Assembly: GCA_964467925.1 (NCBI GenBank) | Contig: CAYXSX010000002.1 | Span: 248,001-312,000 of the forward strand | DNA length: 64,000 nucleotides | Reading direction: 5' to 3' | From: CAYXSX01 sp964467925 | Lineage (GTDB): Bacteria; Pseudomonadota; Alphaproteobacteria; Micavibrionales; Micavibrionaceae | Shown: piece after piece, positions 1-6,771 of the stretch | How the letters are laid out: each line of letters starts with the position of its first letter | Numbering within the stretch: the first letter of the stretch is position 1 | Translations under genes and position numbers: made by a program | The notes under the pieces: generated by a model | Database searches by the model: none | Seen by the model: the letters and a program-made list of their open reading frames with translations, nothing else | What the model was told of the DNA's origin: nothing

Positions 1-220
1 CGAATTTACCGTCGTCGAACATCATTTTCAGGCGCTCGGCAACCGTAATGCGTAAATGATGGCCGCAGTGGTAACAAACATTGAAGTTTTCCGCCAGATC
101 ACGGTGAAACAGCATGCCCTCGCAAGAGCTGCATTTTTGCCACAGATTGTCAGGAACCTCTTTCTGGTCGCCGACAATAGAGCGGATGCGGGGGCGGATA
201 AAATTTGTTAACCAATTCAT
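1..220 (-). CDS. accD: Acetyl-CoA carboxylase carboxyltransferase beta subunit, N-terminal part
   Basis: The gene runs off the left edge, so only about 73 N-terminal residues are visible. AccD is the beta subunit of the carboxyltransferase that makes malonyl-CoA, the first committed step of fatty acid synthesis. The reading frame starts MNWLTNFIRPRIRS and carries the family's four-cysteine zinc ribbon, CSSC followed about 15 residues later by CYHC, then HLRITVAERL, all standard for AccD. The ATG is at 220. It lies downstream of trpA on the same strand, as in many alphaproteobacteria, but a large hairpin repeat separates the two genes. Identification is firm for the part seen. Confidence 0.93.
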   Translation of the reverse strand, partial: MNWLTNFIRPRIRSIVGDQKEVPDNLWQKCSSCEGMLFHRDLAENFNVCYHCGHHLRITVAERLKMMFDDGKF

Positions 221-222
221 TC

Positions 223-324
223 TAATTGCTTACCTTTGTTCTCTGACGTCGTTACTTCGCTCCTAAAATAGCTTTTCTATTCGTCGTCGCTCGTGCCTAG
301 TCAGAGAACAAATCTAAGCAATTA
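223..324. repeat. Large imperfect hairpin element (family H, copy 1)
   Basis: Left arm 223-247 and right arm 300-324 are inverted copies matching at about 23 of 25 positions. The central 52 bases contain a smaller stem, AATAG-CTTTT-CTATT, and the tract cgtcgctcg. The same design (outer arms, inner CTA/TAG hairpin, a cttcgtcgctc-like core) recurs at 22457-22560. It fills the trpA-accD spacer and could end or attenuate transcription, but there is no classic T-tract. Function is not known. Confidence 0.6.
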
Positions 325-384
325 TGGCGACCAAGGAGTATCGTAAATTTCAGCCGCCTAAAGTGGCGAAGTTGGGTGCAAATG

Positions 385-1173
385 TCAAGATTTAAGCCCG
401 CCGGCCAGCGCGGCAACCTGTTTCACGACAGGGGCGGGATCGGCGTTTTTAATATCATTGGCTATTGTATTAACGATGGCAGAGCCAACAACGACGGCAT
501 CGCCTATTTTGGCGAAATTGCTGACATCTTCTGGTGTTTTAATGCCAAAACCAATGGCCACGGGCAGATCAGTTTTGGATTTGATTTCCGCGATATGCGG
601 CTCGATCGCGCCAAGATCGGCTTTGGCTGCGCCTGTAATTCCTGTGATGGAAACATAGTATAAAAACCCGCCCGCGCCTTGCAGAATTTTTTGCAAACGG
701 TCACCTTTTGTCGTGGGTGTAACAAGACGGATGAGGTCGATAGATGTGTTTTTCAGGAGGTTTTGAAGCTCTTCACTTTCCTCAGGGGGCAAATCAACAA
801 CGATCAGGCCGTCAATGCCGGCTGCACCTGCATCGCCTACAAATTTCTCCACGCCATAGGCCATAACAGGGTTGTAATAACCCATCAGAACGATAGGTGT
901 ATTGCTGTTACTTTCACGGAACTCACGTACCATCTGAAGTGTGCGTTTCATATTCGCCCCGCCTTCAAGCGCGCGCAGTCCTGCAGCCTGAATGGTAGGG
1001 CCGTCCGCCACAGGGTCGGTAAAAGGCATGCCAAGCTCAATGATATCCGCCCCCGCTTCAGGCAGGGCTTTTAAGACATTTAGCGATGTATCGTAATCCG
1101 GATCGCCCGCTGTGATGAAGGTCACCAGTGCAGCGCGATCAAGATTTTTAAAAACGGTTTCTATGCGGCTCAT
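385..1173 (-). CDS. trpA: Tryptophan synthase alpha subunit
   Basis: TrpA cleaves indole-3-glycerol phosphate to indole and glyceraldehyde 3-phosphate, and channels indole to TrpB. The protein is a TIM barrel of 262 residues. The catalytic glutamate and aspartate are visible in IIELGMPFTDPVADGPTIQAA, and the phosphate-binding glycines near the end in GFGIKTPE and VVVGSAIV. The ATG at 1173 (MSRIETVF) is chosen over a TTG 30 bases upstream because alphaproteobacterial TrpA proteins usually begin MSRI. It begins 10 bases after the HNH gene stop, so translation may be coupled to that gene. Normally trpA follows trpB directly; here two unrelated genes lie between them. Confidence 0.96.
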   Translation of the reverse strand: MSRIETVFKNLDRAALVTFITAGDPDYDTSLNVLKALPEAGADIIELGMPFTDPVADGPTIQAAGLRALEGGANMKRTLQMVREFRESNSNTPIVLMGYYNPVMAYGVEKFVGDAGAAGIDGLIVVDLPPEESEELQNLLKNTSIDLIRLVTPTTKGDRLQKILQGAGGFLYYVSITGITGAAKADLGAIEPHIAEIKSKTDLPVAIGFGIKTPEDVSNFAKIGDAVVVGSAIVNTIANDIKNADPAPVVKQVAALAGGLKS

Positions 1174-1183
1174 GCGGTATTTT

Positions 1184-1942
1184 TTAATGTATTGAGGGCT
1201 CAAAATCTATAGGGTAACCGAATAATTCTGAAACACGACTTAATCTGACAACAGCCGACCTCTCTTTAGCTCTGTAGCCTCCTTTAATAAAAGGAACTTT
1301 AGGAATAGCGCCATTAAGCGGACATGGCAGAAGCGTAATCATTTTTCCTTGGTTTCTTAGGCTGCTGTGCTTTCTTATGAGGGAGGCTTGCATCTCGAGG
1401 AACTGGTTTTTAAACCAGTTAAGATAGTCGGGAAGCAGACATAAGTTCTCAAAATCATTACTTCCACCACGAGACAGATCTACTATATGTTCCACGGTTA
1501 TGTCGTAAGGTGCTGCTGCCTTTTTTAAGTAAGGAATGGTGCCTCGATTCTTCATATTTTGAATGTCTAGCTCCGTTAAACCCATTCTCTCTAGAGCATT
1601 GTAGCAAGAGGGGGCTGAAGCGACAGCTTTAAGAAACTGTGAACGAACTTCTGTCTCAAACTCGAAGCGCATTTTTTCTATATGGTTTTGGGCGTAGGTG
1701 TTTTCGAAATCAATTATTTCCAATTTCAGACATGTAGGCATATTGCCGACAACCGCCATAAAACATTCTCGTAAATCAGTATATTTTTTTATTTTGGCCT
1801 TGGTATTTTCAGATGAATCGGCATCCTGACACCAGACAAGATCTTCCTGAAGACTTTGAATGGTATGGGAAAAGGCGACTTGCATGTCTGATGCGAGTCT
1901 TTGTAAAGAAATGGCAGTATCTGAATTTACAAGCGTATCCAT
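1184..1942 (-). CDS. HNH endonuclease-like protein inserted in the trp operon
   Basis: A 252-residue protein with a likely HNH fold at about residues 145-180: EHIVDLSRGGSNDFENLCLL followed by LNWFKNQF, matching the H...N...N/H spacing of HNH nucleases. The N-terminal 140 residues look helical and I recognise no family there. The DNA is visibly richer in A and T than trpA and trpB on either side, which suggests later acquisition. It lies between a GyrI-like gene and trpA, in the same direction, and ends 10 bases before the trpA start. No cysteine pairs flank the motif. Whether it acts as a homing, restriction or defence nuclease cannot be told. Confidence 0.7.
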   Translation of the reverse strand: MDTLVNSDTAISLQRLASDMQVAFSHTIQSLQEDLVWCQDADSSENTKAKIKKYTDLRECFMAVVGNMPTCLKLEIIDFENTYAQNHIEKMRFEFETEVRSQFLKAVASAPSCYNALERMGLTELDIQNMKNRGTIPYLKKAAAPYDITVEHIVDLSRGGSNDFENLCLLPDYLNWFKNQFLEMQASLIRKHSSLRNQGKMITLLPCPLNGAIPKVPFIKGGYRAKERSAVVRLSRVSELFGYPIDFEPSIH

Positions 1943-1992
1943 GTTATTCGCTGCGCAAAAAAGTCATTAATAATTTTTGTTATGACAATTTT

Positions 1993-2481
1993 CTAGCAAA
2001 TAACTCCCACATGTACAAGAACTTCGTTTACGCCTTCTTCGAAAAAGCGCGGGCCGTAGATTTCAAAATCGGTTTGGAAGGCGCGGTCAAGATCGCTGCT
2101 CCAGATGGCTTCCCATGTTTCAATAAGGGCTTTGGGCTGTTCTCCCGCTGCGCTTAAAATCGCGTAATCACCTTCCTGTACGGCAATGGTGTGAAATTCC
2201 GGCGCTAGATTATCATTCAGCGTATCGCTCAATCTGTATCCGATTGTAAAGCGGTAAGGCTTTTCATGATCGCCTTCGTAATCGGAATAAACAGCGTAAA
2301 TCACATCATCGGTTTTGCCAGAAACATTCTGCCCAACTTTTTCCTGAAAGAAGCGTTCCCACAGCGTATTGATATCCTCGGCGGCTTTTTCTTGACTGGT
2401 GACGATAGAAATACCGGCAATCGTAAAAGACTCTACGCTGGCAAGCCCTGCTCTGATTTCCTGCGTTTGAGCACTCATCAT
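1993..2481 (-). CDS. GyrI-like / AraC-effector-binding domain protein
   Basis: A 162-residue single-domain protein resembling the GyrI-like small-molecule-binding family (SOUL/AraC C-terminal effector fold). Supporting stretches are AGISIVTSQEKAAEDINTLW, VIYAVYSDYEGDHEKPYRFT, and the typical PEFHTIAVQEGDYAILSAAG followed by ALIETWEAIW and a final DFEIYG. There is no DNA-binding domain, so it would be a stand-alone ligand binder or partner. Two ATGs are adjacent (2481 and 2478). The start lies 7 bases after the trpB stop, and an AGGAAA ribosome site overlaps that stop, which indicates coupling to trpB. Family assignment is fairly secure; the ligand is unknown. Confidence 0.75.
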   Translation of the reverse strand: MMSAQTQEIRAGLASVESFTIAGISIVTSQEKAAEDINTLWERFFQEKVGQNVSGKTDDVIYAVYSDYEGDHEKPYRFTIGYRLSDTLNDNLAPEFHTIAVQEGDYAILSAAGEQPKALIETWEAIWSSDLDRAFQTDFEIYGPRFFEEGVNEVLVHVGVIC

Positions 2482-2488
2482 GGCTTTC

Positions 2489-3697
2489 CTATATCTTCAT
2501 GCCGAGTTTGTCGGCGACGGTGAAGATATCCTTGTCACCACGGCCACAGAGATTCATAACTAAAATATGATCTTTGGGCAGATCTCCCGCAATTTTCGCC
2601 ACATGCGCAAACGCGTGGGAGGGCTCGAGCGCGGGGATAATCCCCTCCAGCTTGGTGCAGAGTTTGAACGCATCCAGTGCTTCGTCATCCGTCACGGAAA
2701 CGTAATTCACGCGCTTTTGATCGAACAGCCAAGCGTGTTCTGGGCCGATACCGGGGTAATCAAGACCCGCAGAAATGGAGTGCGCTTCGGTGATTTGACC
2801 ATCTTCGTTTTGCAGGAAATAGCTGAGCATTCCATGCAGAACGCCGGGCTTACCGCCCGTAAGAGAGGCCGCGTGCTTGTCTGTGTCAACGCCATGACCG
2901 CCCGCTTCCACGCCGATCATGCTCACTTCCGCATCATCAAGGAAAGGATGGAAAAGCCCCATACAGTTTGATCCGCCGCCAATACAGGCAACAAGCGTAT
3001 CGGGAAGACGACCTTCGCGTTCCATCATCTGTTCGCGTAGTTCCTTGCCGATCACGGACTGGAAATCGCGTACCATCATCGGGAATGGGTGGGGGCCCGC
3101 GACTGTGCCGATCAGATAGTACGTGTCATGTACGTTTGTCACCCAATCGCGCATAGCTTCGTTCATGGCGTCTTTTAGAGTGCCCGCGCCGCTGGTGACG
3201 GGAATGACTTCCGCGCCGAGGAGTTTCATACGGAACACGTTCGGCGATTGGCGGCGTACGTCTTCTTCACCCATATAAACCGTACAAGGCATATCGAATA
3301 GGGCACAAACTGTCGCTGTGGCAACGCCATGCTGTCCTGCGCCTGTTTCGGCGATAATGCGGGTTTTACCCATACGGCGCGCGAGCAGAATTTGTCCTAC
3401 GCAGTGATTGATTTTATGCGCGCCTGTGTGGTTTAGCTCATCGCGTTTGAAATAGACCTTGGCACCGCCGAAATACTCGGTCGTGCGTTTGGCGAAATAA
3501 AGCGGTGAAGGGCGGCCGATATAGTTTTTGGCTAAATCATCAAACTCTTCCCAGAAAGCAGGATCGTTTTTGGCTGCATTATAAGCCTTCTCGACTTCAA
3601 GGATAAGCGGCATAAGCGTTTCTGCAACATACCGTCCACCATAGTCACCAAAATGCCCGCGTTCATCGGGGCCGTTTCTATAAGAATTTGCTTTCAT
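2489..3697 (-). CDS. trpB: Tryptophan synthase beta subunit
   Basis: TrpB joins indole to L-serine using pyridoxal phosphate, giving tryptophan. The 402-residue length is normal for TrpB1. The PLP lysine sits in ELNHTGAHKINHCVGQ, the phosphate-binding glycine loop is CIGGGSNCMGLF, and GRYVAETLMPL near the start and GRGDKDIFTVAD at the end are family hallmarks. It lies downstream of a 189-residue unknown gene that separates it from trpF, and upstream of the GyrI-like gene. It makes the alpha2-beta2 complex with TrpA encoded 1.3 kb further on. No tryptophan-rich leader peptide was seen upstream. Confidence 0.97.
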   Translation of the reverse strand: MKANSYRNGPDERGHFGDYGGRYVAETLMPLILEVEKAYNAAKNDPAFWEEFDDLAKNYIGRPSPLYFAKRTTEYFGGAKVYFKRDELNHTGAHKINHCVGQILLARRMGKTRIIAETGAGQHGVATATVCALFDMPCTVYMGEEDVRRQSPNVFRMKLLGAEVIPVTSGAGTLKDAMNEAMRDWVTNVHDTYYLIGTVAGPHPFPMMVRDFQSVIGKELREQMMEREGRLPDTLVACIGGGSNCMGLFHPFLDDAEVSMIGVEAGGHGVDTDKHAASLTGGKPGVLHGMLSYFLQNEDGQITEAHSISAGLDYPGIGPEHAWLFDQKRVNYVSVTDDEALDAFKLCTKLEGIIPALEPSHAFAHVAKIAGDLPKDHILVMNLCGRGDKDIFTVADKLGMKI

Positions 3698-3738
3698 AGT
3701 ACGGCTTTATAACGCCTTTGGGCATAAAAGAAAACGGT

Positions 3739-4308
3739 TTATGCGGTGCCTGATGGTTGAACGACCTCGAGCGTTGGCATTTTTTGCAGAGAAAGGAATT
3801 CTGACGAACTAACATCAAGCTGGAGAGCATTTTGTGGAGCCGCAGGCTGTAAAGCTTCCAGCAAAGACGCTAACTCTTCTACATCTTCTTCGCCATCATA
3901 AATAATAGTTATGACAGACTTATTATGCAGATCAGCATTTTCTTCGCCGCCTAGAACCTGAAATTTTTCAGGTTGATTATTATAAGCCCAAAACTTGGTG
4001 TTTTCTGGTAAACCGTAGTTTCTGATCATAAGTTCGGCCGCTAAGCGATCCATATCCGCAAACATTTCTATCTCCTCAGGATCGCAGTCCTTCTGAGTTG
4101 ATAAGTCGGAACTGATAACAATAATGCCATTTTTAAGGGTCATTTCATTGGCTAATTCTGCCAATGCTGAGGTGTGTTCGTCATCAAATCTCGAGACAGC
4201 GTTGAGAGTTAGAACAACCATAGGGATTTTTTCGTCTCGTACTGCGTTTATCGCGGCTTTTAGCGCAAAAGCCACCGTGAGCAGTTTTGAATTAGCGAGG
4301 GCAGACAT
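3739..4308 (-). CDS. Unknown 189-residue protein with a STAS-like N-terminal half
   Basis: I do not recognise a named family. Residues about 15-70 (VLTLNAVSRFDDEHTSALAE, then KNGIIVISSD) have the look of a STAS/anti-anti-sigma-like alternation of strand, 'D-E/S-xx-aL' helix and strand, but this is a weak resemblance. The C-terminal 50 residues are acidic and low in complexity around YDGEEDVEELASLLEAL. The ATG at 4308 has an AAGGAA ribosome site. It sits between trpF and trpB in the same direction, where trpF and trpB normally adjoin, and its base composition is more AT-rich than theirs. It may be a recent insertion. Confidence 0.6.
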   Translation of the reverse strand: MSALANSKLLTVAFALKAAINAVRDEKIPMVVLTLNAVSRFDDEHTSALAELANEMTLKNGIIVISSDLSTQKDCDPEEIEMFADMDRLAAELMIRNYGLPENTKFWAYNNQPEKFQVLGGEENADLHNKSVITIIYDGEEDVEELASLLEALQPAAPQNALQLDVSSSEFLSLQKMPTLEVVQPSGTA

Positions 4309-4365
4309 TGTTTAGGTTCCTTGATCGCAGATTTTTACTATATGTAAAAAACACCACGCATTTTT

Positions 4366-5001
4366 TCAAGTGTTTTTTACAGCCTGAATGAAAGTCCTAA
4401 TTTTCTCGCTGTCTTTTACGCCGCGTGAAGATTCAACGCCGCTGGAAACATCAACGGCATTGGGGGAGAGGATGGAGAGGGCTTCGGTCACATTTTCCGC
4501 TGTTACGCCGCCTGCCAGCATCCATGGTTTTTTAAACTCACGGCCCGCTAGAATATTCCAATCAAAGCTGTGTCCTGTACCGCCTGGAAGGTCGGCGTTT
4601 TCCAGTTTGGTATCAAAAAGCAGCCAATCGGCAACGTTTTCGAATTCTTCCACGCCCTCAAGATCGGCGGCAGACGCAACGCGAATGGCTTTCATGACAG
4701 GAAGATGAGTAAGGGCTTTGATTGCTGAGACGCGCTCCGGCGTTTCATCGCCGTGAAGCTGGATCATATCGAGCGGGACAGAGCCCGTAACCTTCACAAG
4801 CGTCTCATCATCGGGATCGACAAACAGGCCGACAGAGCGCACGCCAGTCGGAAGGCTGCGTGCTAGATTAGCGGCGATATCGACGGAAACATGGCGCGGG
4901 GAGGGCGGGTAAAACACGAATCCGACAAAACGGGCACCGCTTTCAATCGCAGTTTGCAATGTCTCAGGGGTGCTTAACCCGCATATTTTTACGTCAGTCA
5001 T
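4366..5001 (-). CDS. trpF: Phosphoribosylanthranilate isomerase
   Basis: TrpF carries out the Amadori rearrangement of phosphoribosylanthranilate in tryptophan synthesis. The 211-residue TIM barrel starts MTDVKICGLSTPE with the catalytic cysteine of the KICG motif. Later come FVGFVFYPPSPRHV, MIQLHGDE, LLFDTK with the catalytic aspartate, and the phosphate-binding WMLAGGVTAENV and AVDVSSGVE. It is the first trp gene of the block, separated from pyrF upstream by a palindromic repeat. Confidence 0.97.
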   Translation of the reverse strand: MTDVKICGLSTPETLQTAIESGARFVGFVFYPPSPRHVSVDIAANLARSLPTGVRSVGLFVDPDDETLVKVTGSVPLDMIQLHGDETPERVSAIKALTHLPVMKAIRVASAADLEGVEEFENVADWLLFDTKLENADLPGGTGHSFDWNILAGREFKKPWMLAGGVTAENVTEALSILSPNAVDVSSGVESSRGVKDSEKIRTFIQAVKNT

Positions 5002-5083
5002 GGGGGTAGTTATAGGGGGAAACGGCCTTTAGATCACGCAGAAATTGGTATATACGTCCCGAATACATGTGACTTAGAATTTT

Positions 5084-5180
5084 CGTCATTGCGAGCCGAA
5101 GGCGAAGCAATCCAGTAACGGCGCTTGTCGCTCTGGATTGCCGCGTCCCCCGGCTCAAGGCCGGGGTCCTCGCAATGACG
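5084..5180. repeat. Palindromic intergenic element, family A (copy 1)
   Basis: Ends are perfect inverted copies: cgtcattgcgag at the left and ctcgcaatgacg at the right (slightly interrupted). Inner segments gaagcaatccag and ctggattgccgcg are also mutually inverted, so the whole 97 bases can fold into a long hairpin. Close relatives are at 19708-19825 and 20592-20697. Sequences opening with CGTCATTGCGAG are known as dispersed intergenic repeats in several bacterial groups; their role is unclear. Confidence 0.85.
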
Positions 5181-5199
5181 GGTTTAAAATTTCAGCAGA

Positions 5200-5901
5200 T
5201 CAGGCCGAAATACTCTCAACAATCGCCCTTGCAGCCGCCGCCGGGTTGTCGGCCTTGGTGATCGGGCGACCGATAACAAGATGGGTAGCGCCAAGGGCCA
5301 TTGCCTGTTCCGGCGACATAACGCGCTTCTGGTCGCCCGCATCCGCTCCCTCGGGCCGGATACCGGGCACCATGAGCACGAAATCGGGGCCGAATTTGGC
5401 GCGAAGCCCTTGTATTTCCTCCGCCGAGCAGACAACGCCGTCCAGTCCGGCATCATGCGTCAGGCGGGCAAGGCGCTCGACTTGAATATGCGCGGCGCAA
5501 TCTATGCCGACATCGCCAAGCTCTAGCACAGACAAGCTGGTCAGAACCGTGACGGATAAAAGCTTTGTCGAGGGCGGGCAGGCGGCCTTGGCCGCGCGCA
5601 TCATTTCCGGGCCGCCGCTGGCATGCACATTCAGGTAAGCCGGGTTCAGGCGGTGGGAAACGGTTTTCACGGTCGCCGCCACAGTCGTCGGTATGTCATG
5701 GAATTTGAGGTCGATGAAAAGCTTGGCGTCCGGGCAGGCGCTCATCACGTCTTCTACGCCATCGGGTCCGAATGTATTGAAAAACTCCATTCCCAGTTTG
5801 ATGCCGCCTGTAATCGGGCCGACCATTTCGATCATGCTGCGTGCGGATTCGAGGCTGGCAGTGTCGATGGCGCAAAAAACCTTGGGATGTGTATTTGTCA
5901 T
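5200..5901 (-). CDS. pyrF: Orotidine 5'-phosphate decarboxylase
   Basis: PyrF removes CO2 from OMP to make UMP, the last step of pyrimidine synthesis. The 233-residue protein has the catalytic Lys-Asp-Lys-Asp array in LFIDLKFHDIPTTVA, an N-terminal VFCAIDTASLESA, and the closing phosphate site LMVPGIRPEGA and LVIGRPITKADNP. It follows the LapA-like gene by 9 bases, so the two are probably cotranscribed with ihfB. Confidence 0.97.
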   Translation of the reverse strand: MTNTHPKVFCAIDTASLESARSMIEMVGPITGGIKLGMEFFNTFGPDGVEDVMSACPDAKLFIDLKFHDIPTTVAATVKTVSHRLNPAYLNVHASGGPEMMRAAKAACPPSTKLLSVTVLTSLSVLELGDVGIDCAAHIQVERLARLTHDAGLDGVVCSAEEIQGLRAKFGPDFVLMVPGIRPEGADAGDQKRVMSPEQAMALGATHLVIGRPITKADNPAAAARAIVESISA

Positions 5902-5910
5902 GGTTAAAGG

Positions 5911-6228
5911 TTACCCCTTTTTTCCAAGGGCTGGCAAGACCGCATAGCTTTGAAATTCACGCCCTTCTTGCGCGCGCATTTCCAGCTCTTTTACACGCTG
6001 TTTCAAGCGGTGTTTTTCGCGGCGCGTTCTAAGGCCGTTTAACCAGACGCTGGCCGCGCCCAGCAAAAAACCTAGCGTTAAAAAGGCGATGACGGGAAGA
6101 AAGAGGGGGTAATCGTGCGGTGGGTGAAAGGGGCTCCAGATTACGGTGACCTGTTCGCGGTTAAAGGCGGCGAAAGCGGCAATGGCAACGGCGATGCATA
6201 AACCCATCAGCCAGCGGATGACGCCCAT
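5911..6228 (-). CDS. LapA-domain (DUF1049) inner-membrane protein
   Basis: A 105-residue protein with two membrane segments, at about residues 4-20 (WLMGLCIAVAIAAFAAF) and 40-62 (LPVIAFLTLGFLLGAAS). A basic, coiled C-terminal tail follows (RTRREKHRLKQRVKELE). This layout is that of the lipopolysaccharide assembly protein A domain family; in E. coli LapA works with LapB in control of LPS synthesis. No lapB is next to it here. It lies 14 bases after ihfB, as in many alphaproteobacteria. Confidence 0.8.
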   Translation of the reverse strand: MGVIRWLMGLCIAVAIAAFAAFNREQVTVIWSPFHPPHDYPLFLPVIAFLTLGFLLGAASVWLNGLRTRREKHRLKQRVKELEMRAQEGREFQSYAVLPALGKKG

Positions 6229-6242
6229 AAGCTCTTACCTTT

Positions 6243-6551
6243 TTAGTAATCCGTGCCGTAGCTGTCCTGTTTTCCGGCGTTCAGGCGGTCGCGCAGACCC
6301 TTGCCGGTTTTGAAGAAGGGCAGACGCTTGGCCTCAACATGAACGGATTCGCCCGTGCGCGGGTTACGACCGGTGCGGGATTCGCGGTGCTTGACCGAAA
6401 AAGCGCCGAAGCCACGGAGTTCTACGCGGTTGTCATTGGCCAGTGCCGTCGTGATCTCTTCGAAAATCGTTTCGACGATTTTTTCGATATCGCGTAGAAA
6501 AAGATGCGGATTTTTTTCGGCCAACTTGGCGATCAGCTCGGATTTGGTCAT
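6243..6551 (-). CDS. ihfB: Integration host factor beta subunit
   Basis: A 102-residue HU/IHF-family protein, MTKSELIAKLAEKNPHLF at the start and the DNA-intercalating arm GRNPRTGESVHVEAK with its conserved proline. Chromosomal position directly after rpsA is the classical one for ihfB, which supports beta rather than HU. It bends DNA in recombination, replication and sigma-54 promoter activation; rpoN is encoded in this window too. The C-terminal tail (NAGKQDSYGTDY) is slightly longer than in E. coli. Confidence 0.93.
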   Translation of the reverse strand: MTKSELIAKLAEKNPHLFLRDIEKIVETIFEEITTALANDNRVELRGFGAFSVKHRESRTGRNPRTGESVHVEAKRLPFFKTGKGLRDRLNAGKQDSYGTDY

Positions 6552-6714
6552 GATTCTTTACCCCTTAATGTTACCGGTAAAAAGCGCTGCGTGCGGGGCG
6601 GTAACGTTATCAATAATCAATGTAATGACTTTAGAGTGCCCCAAGGCTTTCGCGGCGTCAAGAAAAACCGAACGCGAACGCGCTGAAGGGAAAGGGTTTT
6701 TTATTGCGAAGGCA

Positions 6715-6743
6715 CAAAAAAGCCGGGGTTTTAAGGCCCCGGC
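6715..6743 (-). terminator. Intrinsic terminator after rpsA
   Basis: On the minus strand the stem GCCGGGG pairs with CCCCGGC (6722-6728 with 6737-6743) around an 8-base loop, followed by a run of T (A run on the plus strand, 6715-6721). It lies 29 bases after the rpsA stop and before ihfB, so ihfB probably has its own promoter in 6552-6714 or depends on read-through. Confidence 0.88.
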
Positions 6744-6771
6744 CTTTGTTAATTTCGTTATGATAAAAGAC

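Noticed and set aside
3698..5200. Tryptophan attenuator leader
   Set aside because: No short reading frame rich in Trp codons with a following terminator was seen before trpF or trpB.
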